From: Elusimicrobiota bacterium
GTDB lineage: Bacteria > Elusimicrobiota > Elusimicrobia > UBA1565 > UBA9628
Assembly (NCBI GenBank): GCA_016212855.1
Contig: JACRDP010000020.1
Span: 35,426 to 99,425, forward strand
DNA: 64,000 bases
Direction: 5' to 3'
The position numbers were made by a program, and so were the translations under genes. Below the pieces are notes generated by a model. It made no database searches, was not told the origin of the DNA, and worked only from the letters and a program-made list of their open reading frames with translations. Positions 45,152-53,083 of this stretch are shown one piece after another (within the stretch, counting starts at the first letter, position 1; every line of letters starts with the position of its first letter).

Positions 45152-46077
45152 CAGCTCCCCGAGGACCCGCCGCCGCCGAAGGAGCCGCCGCCCCCGGAGA
45201 ATCCGCCGCCTCCGCCGCCGGAGGACCAGCCGCCTCCCGACGAGGAGGAGCCGCCGGACGTGGTCGTGAACAGCAAAGTGTCTCCGTAGTACGTCTTATT
45301 GCCCACCGTGCGAAACTTGCGTCCGAACTCGGTGTGCGGGAGCATCGACTTCACGAACGCGAAGCCGATCAGGTGCGTGAGCAGGCAGCCCATGCCGATG
45401 CGCGCGCCCCAGATGGCCATCGGAAACGCGGCCCAGAACGGAATCAGGAAGAAGTACAAAAACCAGCCGCCGCTCCCCGGCGTGATGAGGCCGATGAACT
45501 CGAACAGGCCGAGGATGCCGAAGACGAAGGCGCTGATCATCAGCCTCTCCAGCAGATTGTCGCCGAGGCCCCCGTGGAATTCTTCTTGCTCGCGAGGCGG
45601 CGGCGGGGAATAAGTGCCTTCAGCCGCGGCGACGATCGCTTCGACTCCGGCCGTGACCCCGCCCTCGAAGTCGCCGGTCCGGAACTTCGGCACGACGACG
45701 TCCTGGATGATTCGTCCGGCCAGCGCGTCGGGAATCGAGCCCTCGAGGCCGTGGCCGACCTCGATGCGCAGCTTGCGGTCGGACTTGGAGATCAGAAAGA
45801 GGACTCCGTCGTTGACGCCTTTGCGGCCCAGCCCCCATGTGCGCGAGACCTTGAGCGAAAAACTTTCGAGCACCTCGCCTTCCAGCGAAGGCAAAGTCAG
45901 CACGGCGACCTGATGGCCGGTGCGCGTCTCGAAGTCCTTGAGCTTGGCCTCGAGGGACTGCTGGCTTGAGGGAGACAGCAGGCCGGCCTGGTCGTTGACC
46001 CGGCCGGACAGATATGGGACCTCGAGCGCGGCAGCCTGAGAGACGAGCGCGAGAGCGAGGAGACCGGCGCTGATCAC
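45148..46077 (-). CDS. TPM-domain (YgcG-like) membrane protein 2
   Basis: A 309-residue paralogue of the preceding protein, with signal peptide (GLLALALVSQAAA), TPM domain (GRVNDQAGLLSPSSQQSLE, GVLFLISKSDRKLRIEVGHG), membrane helices and the same Gly/Ser tail ending SSGSW. I place the start at the GTG at 46077, which overlaps the upstream stop as GTGA and begins right at the signal peptide; the longer frame to 46185 is arginine-rich shadow. A tandem duplication with its neighbour. Confidence 0.87.
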   Translation of the reverse strand: MISAGLLALALVSQAAALEVPYLSGRVNDQAGLLSPSSQQSLEAKLKDFETRTGHQVAVLTLPSLEGEVLESFSLKVSRTWGLGRKGVNDGVLFLISKSDRKLRIEVGHGLEGSIPDALAGRIIQDVVVPKFRTGDFEGGVTAGVEAIVAAAEGTYSPPPPREQEEFHGGLGDNLLERLMISAFVFGILGLFEFIGLITPGSGGWFLYFFLIPFWAAFPMAIWGARIGMGCLLTHLIGFAFVKSMLPHTEFGRKFRTVGNKTYYGDTLLFTTTSGGSSSSGGGWSSGGGGGGFSGGGGSFGGGGSSGSW

Positions 46078-46712
46078 CGGCCGTCTCCCTCGAGAGGTTC
46101 GTCGCCGAGCTCGTTGCCGGAAGCCGGCGAGCCCTTGAACCCGGCGGAAGCCAGGGCGCCCGCGGTCTTTTCGACGGCCGCGCACAGACCGTCCGCGACG
46201 CGGCCATCGCGCGCGTGCGCGGTCATCGCGGCGACGGCGGCGTCCCAGGCGGCGGGAGCGATTTTCGCGCGGACCGTTTCATCGGCGAGCACGACCACGC
46301 GGCGTTCGAGCAGGCTCGCGTAAATCAGCACGCCGTCGCGCCCGGCGGTGCGCGCGATGCCGCGGTCGAAGAAGACCTCCTTCGCGCGCCGCGCGACGGC
46401 GGTCTCCATGCGCTCCGCGCCGATCAGCCTGCGTTTGGCGGGGCCGCACCAGCGGCCGAGCGCCGCGCCGAGAAGGCCGGCGACGGGCACCCATAGAATC
46501 AGGCGCGAGACCGGGAGCCAGAGGGGATGGAATAGGTCGAGCAGGAGGAGAGCCGCGACGGCCAGGCTCATGCCCGCGCCTGCGCCGGCCCACACCGACT
46601 CTGGATAGGGGCTGCTCTGCTCGAACACGCACGGCACGATCTCGGCGGTGAGGCCGGCCTCGGCCTTGGCCACGGCGCTGCGGACTTTCTCGCGGTCTTC
46701 GTTGGTCAACAT
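46074..46712 (-). CDS. TPM-domain membrane protein 3 (short form)
   Basis: A 212-residue protein beginning MLTNEDREKVRSAVAKAEAGLTAEIVP, the typical opening of cytoplasm-facing TPM proteins, then two membrane helices (MSLAVAALLLLDLF; LILWVPVAGLLGAALG) and the rest of the TPM domain (FDRGIARTAGRDGVLIYASLLERRVVVLADETV). It has no signal peptide. An ATG at 46730 would add six residues. It is the promoter-proximal gene of the three-gene TPM operon and diverges from the GbsR-like regulator. Confidence 0.85.
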   Translation of the reverse strand: MLTNEDREKVRSAVAKAEAGLTAEIVPCVFEQSSPYPESVWAGAGAGMSLAVAALLLLDLFHPLWLPVSRLILWVPVAGLLGAALGRWCGPAKRRLIGAERMETAVARRAKEVFFDRGIARTAGRDGVLIYASLLERRVVVLADETVRAKIAPAAWDAAVAAMTAHARDGRVADGLCAAVEKTAGALASAGFKGSPASGNELGDEPLEGDGR

Positions 46713-46767
46713 GAGCGAAGGATGCCTCATCCCCGCCCGCGCGTCAACCCCTGTCCCGGGAGGGGGC

Positions 46768-46796
46768 TTGACAAATTCCTGTTGTACCTGTACAAT
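46768..46796 (+). promoter_or_regulatory. Strong promoter with embedded operator, GbsR-like gene
   Basis: TTGACA (46768-46773), 17 bases, TACAAT (46791-46796): nearly perfect sigma70 consensus, 18 bases before the ATG at 46815. A perfect palindrome, TTGTAC-CT-GTACAA (46782-46795), covers the spacer and the -10. Its position is where a repressor would block polymerase, and autoregulation by the adjacent GbsR/MarR-type protein is the simplest reading. Confidence 0.75.
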
Positions 46797-46814
46797 CAGA
46801 AATAAGAGAAATAT

Positions 46815-47330
46815 ATGACCAAGCTCTCCGATAAAACCGAGAAGTTCATCGCCCGCTACGGCGAGATGGCGAGCCATTGGGGCCTCAACCGGACCGAGTG
46901 CCAGATTCACGCCCTTCTCTTCCTGTCGCCCAAGCCCCTCGACGCCGAGGAGATTTCCGAAACCTTGTCGGTCGCGCGCTCGCACGTGAGCAACAGCCTG
47001 CGCGAGCTGGAAAATTGGGGGATGGTGAAGCCGACGCGCGTGCTGGGCAGCCGACGCGAGTACTATGAGACCCACGCCGACGTCTGGGACATGTTCCGCC
47101 AGGCCGTGTCCGAGCAGAAGCGCCGCGAGATCGATCCCTGGATGCGCACCTTGCGCGAGGCCGTGGACGAGCTCGACGACCCCTACGCGAAGAAGCGCGT
47201 GGGGGACATGCTCGGGTTCTTCGAGACTTTCTCCAAGTGGTACGAGGACGTCCGGCGCCTGCCCACGCCGCTGGTCCGCAAATTCCTGACCTTGGGCGGA
47301 AAGGCCGTGTCGCTGCTGGGCTTGAACTGA
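46815..47330 (+). CDS. GbsR/MarR-type winged-helix regulator
   Basis: A 171-residue protein with an N-terminal winged helix (RTECQIHALLFLSPKPLDAEEISETLSVARSHVSNSLRELENWGMV, in parts; VLGSRREYYETHADVW as the wing) and a C-terminal helical dimerisation region. This matches the GbsR branch of MarR-like proteins. It is the first gene before a small ORF and creD, a recurring arrangement (winged-helix regulator next to creD). It likely senses envelope stress and represses its own promoter; this is inference from the palindrome at 46782-46795. Confidence 0.88.
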   Translation: MTKLSDKTEKFIARYGEMASHWGLNRTECQIHALLFLSPKPLDAEEISETLSVARSHVSNSLRELENWGMVKPTRVLGSRREYYETHADVWDMFRQAVSEQKRREIDPWMRTLREAVDELDDPYAKKRVGDMLGFFETFSKWYEDVRRLPTPLVRKFLTLGGKAVSLLGLN

Positions 47331-47335
47331 TTTTT

Positions 47336-47374
47336 TTGACGTAAGTTTTCACTCCATACAGAAATAAGAGGAAT
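47336..47374 (+). promoter_or_regulatory. Second promoter-like leader copied from the regulator's
   Basis: TTGACG (47336-47341), 15 bases, TACAGA, then AATAAGAGGAAT and ATG. The regulator's own leader reads TACAATCAGAAATAAGAGAAATAT and ATG. The shared CAGAAATAAGAG core suggests duplication of a promoter-leader unit. The spacing is short and there is no palindrome, so it may be weak or serve only as a ribosome site. Confidence 0.4.
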
Positions 47375-47533
47375 ATGGATCATTCCACGGAGTATCGCGC
47401 CGGCCTCGAACGGGCGATGGACGCGTTAAAAAAGGAAAAGCAGAAGCACTCGGTGATCGCGCCGGCGTATTTCGCGCTGGTGAAAGTATACGACGAGCTG
47501 CGCGAAGAGCTCGAGACGCGGGAGAAAACATAA
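47375..47533 (+). CDS. 52-residue ORF coupled to creD
   Basis: MDHSTEYRAGLERAMDALKK opens a 52-residue, strongly helical, charged peptide (Glu, Lys and Arg rich; KVYDELREELETREKT at the end). AGAGG precedes the ATG and the TAA overlaps the ATG of creD by one base (TAATG), so translation is coupled. It reads like a small soluble coiled-coil protein; no family recognised. Third-position G/C bias is present, supporting that it is real. Confidence 0.65.
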   Translation: MDHSTEYRAGLERAMDALKKEKQKHSVIAPAYFALVKVYDELREELETREKT

Positions 47534-48903
47534 TGAATCAGATAATCCCCGGGAAAACCGGCGCCAATCGTACTCAGATCAAGCTGATCGTCATCGCGGC
47601 CCTGTCTTTGGTTCTCTTGATTCCGATCGTGATGGTCGAGTCGATCATCAGTGAACGAAAGCAGCGCCGGGACGTGGCCGTGGCCGACATCACGTCCACG
47701 TGGGGAAGCCCGCAATCCGTCGTCGGCCCCGTGCTGATCGTGCCCTACCGTTATTACTTCAAGACCGAGAAGGATGAGAACGTCGACGGAAAGATCGTTC
47801 GAAGGGAGGTCGTTCAATCCGCCGTCGACAACGCCTATTTCCTCCCGGCCGATCTGAACATCGACGGGGTCATCTCGCCCAAGCGGCTTCATCGCGGGAT
47901 ATACGAAGCGGTGGTCTATTCCGGGAGCGTGAAAATCTCCGGACAGTTTCCCTCGCTCGACTGGAAGACCCTGAAAATCGATCCGAAGGAAGCGCTATGG
48001 AACGACGCGGTCCTGACCGTCGCCATCCCCGATCTCCGGGGCGCCAAAGGCGCGCTCGCCGTTCAGCTCGGCGGACGGCCGTTCGTGATGCTCCCCGGCT
48101 CGAAGATTCCGGGTTACGCGTCGGGCGCCCACGTCGCCGTCGGTGAGCCGGCTCCCGGACGGCCGCTCGATTTCTCGCTGGCGATCGATCTGAACGGCAG
48201 CAGCAACATCCAGTTCGCCCCGCTCGGCATCCGGAACATCGTCTCGCTTCAATCCGCTTGGGCCAATCCTAAATTCCAAGGCTCCTTCCTTCCCGTCGAT
48301 CGCAATCTCGCCAAGGATGGATTTACCGCGAAATGGGATGTGTCGTACTACGGGAGGAATTATCCGCAGTCGGCCACGGAGCGCGGCGGCGGCAAGCCGG
48401 AGGCGGAGGCGATCAACTCCTCGCTGTTCGGTGTCGAGTTCCTGTCTTCGATCGACTCCTACCGGAACGTCGAGCGCTCGACGAAATACGGGATCCTGTT
48501 CATCGCGATGGTCTTCATCGCGTTCTTCCTGTTCGAGGTCCTGGCCTCGCTTCAGATTCACGTCGTTCAGTACGTGCTCGTCGGGCTCGCGCTGGCGCTG
48601 TTTTTCCTGATGCTGCTGTCCTTGTCGGAGTTCCTGCCGTTCTGGGCGTCCTATCTTGCGGCCGCCGCCGCCGCGACGGCGATGATCGTCTCCTACAGCG
48701 CGAAGTTCCTCGGAAGCGGCCGCCGGACGGCCATTCTCGCCTCCGAGCTGGCGGCCGTTTACGGCTATCTCTACGTGGTGCTGCAGCTGCAGGATTTCTC
48801 TTTGCTCATGGGCTGCGGCCTCCTGGTGGGCGGCCTCGGGGCGCTCATGTACCTCACGCGAAATGTGAACTGGTACGAGATCGATGATCAAGGCGCAGGC
48901 TGA
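47533..48903 (+). CDS. creD: Inner membrane protein CreD
   Basis: A 456-residue CreD-family protein: an N-terminal membrane helix (LIVIAALSLVLLIPIVMV) followed by ESIISERKQRRDVAVADI, a large periplasmic beta-rich domain (VGPVLIVPYRYYF, GIYEAVVYSGSVKISGQF, FAPLGIRNI) and about five C-terminal helices (YGILFIAMVFIAFFLFEVLA onward). In E. coli CreD is controlled by CreBC and affects envelope integrity, colicin E2 tolerance and beta-lactam response. Here control is probably by the upstream GbsR-like protein, not CreBC. Confidence 0.92.
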   Translation: MNQIIPGKTGANRTQIKLIVIAALSLVLLIPIVMVESIISERKQRRDVAVADITSTWGSPQSVVGPVLIVPYRYYFKTEKDENVDGKIVRREVVQSAVDNAYFLPADLNIDGVISPKRLHRGIYEAVVYSGSVKISGQFPSLDWKTLKIDPKEALWNDAVLTVAIPDLRGAKGALAVQLGGRPFVMLPGSKIPGYASGAHVAVGEPAPGRPLDFSLAIDLNGSSNIQFAPLGIRNIVSLQSAWANPKFQGSFLPVDRNLAKDGFTAKWDVSYYGRNYPQSATERGGGKPEAEAINSSLFGVEFLSSIDSYRNVERSTKYGILFIAMVFIAFFLFEVLASLQIHVVQYVLVGLALALFFLMLLSLSEFLPFWASYLAAAAAATAMIVSYSAKFLGSGRRTAILASELAAVYGYLYVVLQLQDFSLLMGCGLLVGGLGALMYLTRNVNWYEIDDQGAG

Positions 48904-48905
48904 CC

Positions 48906-49400
48906 GTGGGAAAATTGGTATCTGATATACGCATGGAGCTTAAAGCCCATCGTGAGGAATCGATCCGTCGCTGCCGGATCGCCCTGGGAACGTTCATGGC
49001 CGGCTTGGTCGTCAGCGGCCTGACCGCCTTTCCGCTCCTGCGCGAGGTCCGCCTGCTGAGCGCGTGGGCCGGACCGCATCCGTGGCTCGACACGGTGCGG
49101 GCCGGCCTGGAGACGAGCTACGCGGCGTATCCGTGGCTGGCGTACGGCACGGACTGGCTCGCCTTCGGGCATATCGTGATCGCGCTGTTCTTCATCGGCC
49201 CGTTTCTCGATCCGGCCCGCAACCGCTGGCCGCTTGTCGCCGGGCTGATGGCCTGCGCGCTGGTGATTCCGACGGCGCTGATCGCCGGCGCCGTCCGCGG
49301 CATCCCGCTGTACTGGAGGCTCATCGACTGTTCGTTCGGGGTGCTCGGCGCCCTTCCGCTCGGCTATTGTCTGTTCGTCTCGCTCAGGCTGGACGACTAA
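48906..49400 (+). CDS. Small polytopic membrane protein
   Basis: A 164-residue protein with a charged N-terminus (GKLVSDIRMELKAHREESIRR) and four predicted membrane helices (IALGTFMAGLVVSGLTAFPLL, WLAFGHIVIALFFIGPFL, LVAGLMACALVIPTALIAG, FGVLGALPLGYCLFVSL). GTG start 3 bases after the creD stop, so probably in the creD operon. Family not recognised. Confidence 0.75.
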   Translation: MGKLVSDIRMELKAHREESIRRCRIALGTFMAGLVVSGLTAFPLLREVRLLSAWAGPHPWLDTVRAGLETSYAAYPWLAYGTDWLAFGHIVIALFFIGPFLDPARNRWPLVAGLMACALVIPTALIAGAVRGIPLYWRLIDCSFGVLGALPLGYCLFVSLRLDD

Positions 49401-49415
49401 GCGGCGGCTAACCGC

Positions 49416-49421
49416 TATAAT
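49416..49421 (+). promoter_or_regulatory. -10 box before the ABC ATPase
   Basis: A perfect TATAAT ends 6 bases before the ATG of the ABC transporter gene. There is no clear -35 and no Shine-Dalgarno, again fitting a leaderless transcript. Confidence 0.5.
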
Positions 49422-49427
49422 CGGCGC

Positions 49428-50258
49428 ATGAGCGTCGTCCTCGAAGCCCGCGGTTTGTTCAAGCGCTACCCGAAAGCCGCGGCCAACGCCGTGGACGGTC
49501 TTTCGCTGTCCGTTCGCGAAGGATCGTGCTTCGGCTTGCTCGGGCCCAACGGCGCCGGCAAGACGACGACGGTGGAGATGCTCGAGGGCATCATGAGGCC
49601 CGACGCGGGCGAGATCCTCTATCGCGGCGCGCCGATCGGGCCGTCTTTCCGGGAGAAGACCGGAATTCAGTTTCAGGACACCGCGCTCCAGGATCACCTG
49701 ACCGTGCGCGAACTGCTCGACCTGTTCGGCGACCTGTATCCGCAGCGGCTTTCGACTCAGGAGTTGACCGAGCTGTGCGATCTCGGGGAGCTGCTGAACA
49801 GGGAGCCCGAGAAGCTTTCCGGCGGCCAGCGCCAGCGCGCCTTGCTGGCGCTGGCGCTCGTCAACGACCCCGACGTTGTGTTCCTGGACGAGCCCACGAC
49901 CGGCCTCGACCCGCAGGCGCGGCGCAACTTCTGGGATCTGGCGCGCTCGATCAAGGCGCGCGGCAAGACGATCATGCTCACGACGCATTACATGGAAGAG
50001 GCCTACGCGCTGTGCGACGAGGTCGCCATCGTCGACAAGGGGCGCATCATCGCCCAGGGCACGCCCGACTCGCTGTTGAAAAAACATTTTGACGGCGTGG
50101 TGATCGAGCTCGAAGGCGAAGAGATCATGACCAACGACGTGGAGGCTTCCCTCGACGGGCTGCGTAAGCAGGGTCGCAGCCTCGCGCACCTGCGCGTGCG
50201 CCCGCGGACGCTGGAGGATTTGTTTCTGGCGTTGACGGGCCGGGGGCTGCGCGAGTGA
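49428..50258 (+). CDS. ABC-2 type transporter, ATP-binding subunit
   Basis: A 276-residue ABC ATPase: Walker A GPNGAGKTTTVEM, Q-loop IQFQDTALQDHLTV, signature KLSGGQRQRALLAL, Walker B VVFLDEPTTGLDP and the switch His in MLTTHYMEEAY. The C-terminal DrrA-like extension ends RTLEDLFLALTGR. It powers the permease encoded next, whose GTG overlaps its stop by 4 bases. Cargo (drug, lipid or polysaccharide) cannot be told. Confidence 0.93.
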   Translation: MSVVLEARGLFKRYPKAAANAVDGLSLSVREGSCFGLLGPNGAGKTTTVEMLEGIMRPDAGEILYRGAPIGPSFREKTGIQFQDTALQDHLTVRELLDLFGDLYPQRLSTQELTELCDLGELLNREPEKLSGGQRQRALLALALVNDPDVVFLDEPTTGLDPQARRNFWDLARSIKARGKTIMLTTHYMEEAYALCDEVAIVDKGRIIAQGTPDSLLKKHFDGVVIELEGEEIMTNDVEASLDGLRKQGRSLAHLRVRPRTLEDLFLALTGRGLRE

Positions 50259-51262
50259 TCCGTCGCTTCTGGGCCGTTCTGATCGGACGCAACAAGGAGT
50301 TCCTGCGCGACCGCGGCGCGCTCGGCTGGAACTTCCTGTTTCCGTTCTTCGTCGTGTTCGGCATGGCGTTCGCCTTCTCCGACAAGGGTCAGGACGTCTT
50401 CAAGGTCGGCGTCGTCGGCGACGCCGCCGCCTTGCCCGCGGGCTTCGCGGCGACCAGACATCTGAAGTTCGTGACGTTCGACGACACGACATCCTCGCTG
50501 GAAAAACTCCGGCATCATCAGCTGGATATACTTGTTCAGCCCGGCCGTCCGTTGAAGTATTGGGTCAACGAAAGTTCTCCGAAAGGTTATCTCGTTGAGA
50601 AGATCATGCTCGGCACGGACGTGATGACATCTTCTCCGATGCGTCAGGCCGTGGAAGGACGTCCTATTCGCTACGTGGACTGGCTGGTGGCCGGTCTATT
50701 GTCCATGAACATGATGTTCTCCGCGCTGTTCGGCGTCGGCTACAACCTCGTGCGCTATCGCAAGAACGGCGTGCTCAAGCGTCTGAAGGCGACGCCCCTG
50801 CGCGCGGCGGAGTTCCTGACCGCGCAGGTCGTCTCGCGCCTGATCCTGATCATGTCGGTGTTCACCATCGTCTATCAAGGCTCGGACTTCTTTCTCCATT
50901 TCCAGCGTCGGGGCTCGCTGTTCGACCTGTACCTGATCTTCGCGCTCGGCTCGGCGTGCTTGATTTCGCTGGGGCTGCTCGTGGCCGCGCGCGTGACGAG
51001 CGAGGAGCTCGCCGGCGGCGTGCTCAACATGCTGTCCTGGCCGATGATGTTCCTCTCGGGCGTGTGGTTCTCTCTCGAGGGGGCGCCGAAGGCGCTCAGG
51101 CTGTTCGCGTACTCGATGCCGCTGACCCATTTGATCGACGCCGCGCGTGCGGTCATGACCGAGGGCGCGACCTTGGCGCAGGTCTCGACGCATCTGTGGA
51201 TCCTGGCCGGGATGACGGTGCTGTTCCTGGTCGTCGGCGCCTGGACCTTCCGCTGGGACTAG
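50255..51262 (+). CDS. ABC-2 type transporter, permease subunit
   Basis: A 335-residue ABC-2 permease. The N-terminal helix (GWNFLFPFFVVFGMAFAF) is followed by a periplasmic region of about 100 residues, then five helices (WLVAGLLSMNMMFSALFGVGYN, LILIMSVFTIVYQG, FALGSACLISLGLLVAA, WPMMFLSGVWFSLEG, ILAGMTVLFLVVGAW). RYRKNGVLKRLKATPLRAAEFL is the typical cytoplasmic coupling segment. GTG start coupled to the ATPase. It is convergent with the next gene, 4 bases apart. Confidence 0.9.
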   Translation: MIRRFWAVLIGRNKEFLRDRGALGWNFLFPFFVVFGMAFAFSDKGQDVFKVGVVGDAAALPAGFAATRHLKFVTFDDTTSSLEKLRHHQLDILVQPGRPLKYWVNESSPKGYLVEKIMLGTDVMTSSPMRQAVEGRPIRYVDWLVAGLLSMNMMFSALFGVGYNLVRYRKNGVLKRLKATPLRAAEFLTAQVVSRLILIMSVFTIVYQGSDFFLHFQRRGSLFDLYLIFALGSACLISLGLLVAARVTSEELAGGVLNMLSWPMMFLSGVWFSLEGAPKALRLFAYSMPLTHLIDAARAVMTEGATLAQVSTHLWILAGMTVLFLVVGAWTFRWD

Positions 51263-51266
51263 CCGG

Positions 51267-51971
51267 TCAGCGCTTGGAGGCGGGCTGTTCGCTGAGGATT
51301 GCGATCTTCTGCCAGATCTTGCGCGAGAGGCCGGTCGTCAGATCCTCGGCGCCGTCGATGGCGTCGAGAACCACGGAATCCTGCAGACGACGGCCGTAGA
51401 GCGCGGCGATCTTGCCGATCACCGAGAGCAGTTCGCTCGAGTAATCGAGGTAGCGGCCGAGCTCGTAGCGGGTCATCTTGCGCACCGGCGACGACTCCGT
51501 GCGCGGCGCGTTCTCGGACAGCGTTTCCGGGTCCTTGGTGAGCTGATGCATGTCGACGACGTGAGCCAGCGACTTGAGGTCGTGGACGAGCGCCAGTCCC
51601 TTGCGCCGGCGCAGCTGCTCCTCGAGCTTCGCGATGGACAGGATTCCCGCCCCGAGAAGGAGGACGATGTTCGCCGCCGCGTCGACGCCCTGCAACAGGT
51701 CGGCGACGCTGTTGAAGCCGGGGGCGGAGCTGATCCGCACGAAGGTCGCGGTCACGCCGACGAGGAGGGCCGTCGCGAGCGCCCAGACGGCGGCGCGCAG
51801 CGGCAGATGCACTTTGGCGATCGCGGCGCTTTTGTGGTCCGCGGCTTGCGCGGTTTTCGTCACGGTCTCGGCGACCTTCAGCAGGCTCGAGCCGGGGAAG
51901 CGTTCGGCGATCCGCTTCTGCAGGCGTTCGGCGGTCTCGATGATGTGCTTCGGCTCGAGGGCGATGGTCAC
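51267..51971 (-). CDS. Membrane protein of unknown function
   Basis: A 234-residue protein: an amphipathic N-terminus (AERLQKRIAERFPG), two membrane helices (AAVWALATALLVGVTATFV; AANIVLLLGAGILSIA) and a C-terminal cytoplasmic helical domain (about 125-234; LALVHDLKSLAHVVDMHQLTKDPETL). It begins 10 bases after the phzF stop and is probably the last gene of that unit. Family not recognised. Confidence 0.7.
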   Translation of the reverse strand: MTIALEPKHIIETAERLQKRIAERFPGSSLLKVAETVTKTAQAADHKSAAIAKVHLPLRAAVWALATALLVGVTATFVRISSAPGFNSVADLLQGVDAAANIVLLLGAGILSIAKLEEQLRRRKGLALVHDLKSLAHVVDMHQLTKDPETLSENAPRTESSPVRKMTRYELGRYLDYSSELLSVIGKIAALYGRRLQDSVVLDAIDGAEDLTTGLSRKIWQKIAILSEQPASKR

Positions 51972-51981
51972 GCGGGTTATG

Positions 51982-52770
51982 CTAGCACAAACTTCCGCGC
52001 CACACCGTCAGCGCCCGGCCGCCGACCTCGACGCGGCCTTCCTTCGGGCGAATGAGGAGCACGCCCCCGCGTTTGGAGGCCTGATAGGCGGTGAGCACGG
52101 GCTTCTTGAGCCGTTCGGCCCAGTAGGGCCCGAGCGCGCAATGCGCCGAGCCGGTCACCGGGTCCTCCGCGATGCCGTCGGCCGGGAAAAAGCAGCGCGA
52201 GACGAAATCGTAGGCCGCGCGCCGGCTTTGCGCGGTCAGGATCAGGCCTTTGCGGGTGAGCGCCGACCAGGCGTCTAAATTCGGCGCGGAGCGCCGAACG
52301 GTTTCCTCGCTGTCCATCTCAATAAGATAGACGCCTTCGTTCTCGCAGAAAGCCATCGGGGTGTCGGCCAGCGCTTTCATCAGGCCGAGTGGGGGCTTGG
52401 CCGGGCGCACCGGCAAAGAGGGCAAGTCCATAGCGATCCATTCCCCGTCGCGGCGCGCGGTCAACGTCCCGCTTTTCGTTTCGAAACGCGCGGGCGAAGA
52501 AGGGGAGAGGCGGCCCGATTCCCACAGCGCGTGCGCCGCGGCCAGGGTCCCGTGGCCGCACAACGGGACCTCGACGGCCGGCGTGAACCAGCGCAACCTG
52601 TAACCGTCTTTCCCGGGCTCGACGAAGGCGGTCTCGGAGAGGTTGAACTCGGCCGCGACGCTTTGACGCCAGGCGTCGTCGCGCGGCTCATCGAGAAAGA
52701 CGACGGCGGCGGGGTTGCCGGTGAAGGGCTTCTCGGCGAAGGCGTCGACGACGCAGACTGGCAGGGCCAA
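51982..52770 (-). CDS. PhzF family isomerase/epimerase
   Basis: A 262-residue PhzF-like protein: VVDAFAEKPFTGNPAAVVFLD, the catalytic Glu in FNLSETAFVEP, LRWFTPAVEVPLCGHGTLAAAH and the C-terminal DPVTGSAHCALGPYW. PhzF-fold enzymes isomerise small acids; without phenazine genes nearby the substrate is unknown. It follows the alkyltransferase gene by 7 bases. Confidence 0.9.
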   Translation of the reverse strand: MALPVCVVDAFAEKPFTGNPAAVVFLDEPRDDAWRQSVAAEFNLSETAFVEPGKDGYRLRWFTPAVEVPLCGHGTLAAAHALWESGRLSPSSPARFETKSGTLTARRDGEWIAMDLPSLPVRPAKPPLGLMKALADTPMAFCENEGVYLIEMDSEETVRRSAPNLDAWSALTRKGLILTAQSRRAAYDFVSRCFFPADGIAEDPVTGSAHCALGPYWAERLKKPVLTAYQASKRGGVLLIRPKEGRVEVGGRALTVWRGSLC

Positions 52771-52777
52771 CTTTTAT

Positions 52778-53083
52778 TTAAGGAAGAGGTACGCCTTCGG
52801 CCTTGAGCATGCGCCGCTTTTGGGCGATGCCGCCGGCGCCGGAATAGCCGGTCAGGCGGCCGTCGGCGCCGACTACACGGTGGCAGGGGACGGTCGGGGC
52901 GAAGGGATTCTTGCCGAGCGCCATGCCCACGGCGCGGGCCGCGCCGGGCTTGCCGATCTTGCGCGCGATCCAGCCGTAGGTGCGCACTTCGCCTTTCGGA
53001 ATTTCGGCGCAGGCTTTCCAAACCGCCTGATAGAAAGGCGAGTGTTCCTTCATGGCGGCGACGATGGTTTTGGGGAGCTTCAT
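52778..53083 (-). CDS. Methylated-DNA cysteine methyltransferase (short, DNA-binding domain only)
   Basis: A 101-residue protein: FYQAVWKACAEIPKGEVRTYGWIARKIG, RAVGMALGKNPFAPTVPCHRVVGADG. The acceptor Cys67 in PCHR is present, so it should be active, unlike ATL proteins where this Cys is Trp. The N-terminal domain of full Ogt is missing, a length common among short forms. It repairs O6-alkylguanine in DNA. The ATG overlaps the anmK stop by 4 bases. Confidence 0.92.
   Translation of the reverse strand: MKLPKTIVAAMKEHSPFYQAVWKACAEIPKGEVRTYGWIARKIGKPGAARAVGMALGKNPFAPTVPCHRVVGADGRLTGYSGAGGIAQKRRMLKAEGVPLP

Noticed and set aside
44225..45270. Gly/Ser-codon repeats shared by two TPM genes as a repeat element
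   Set aside because: They encode homologous low-complexity tails of paralogous proteins, so gene duplication explains them.
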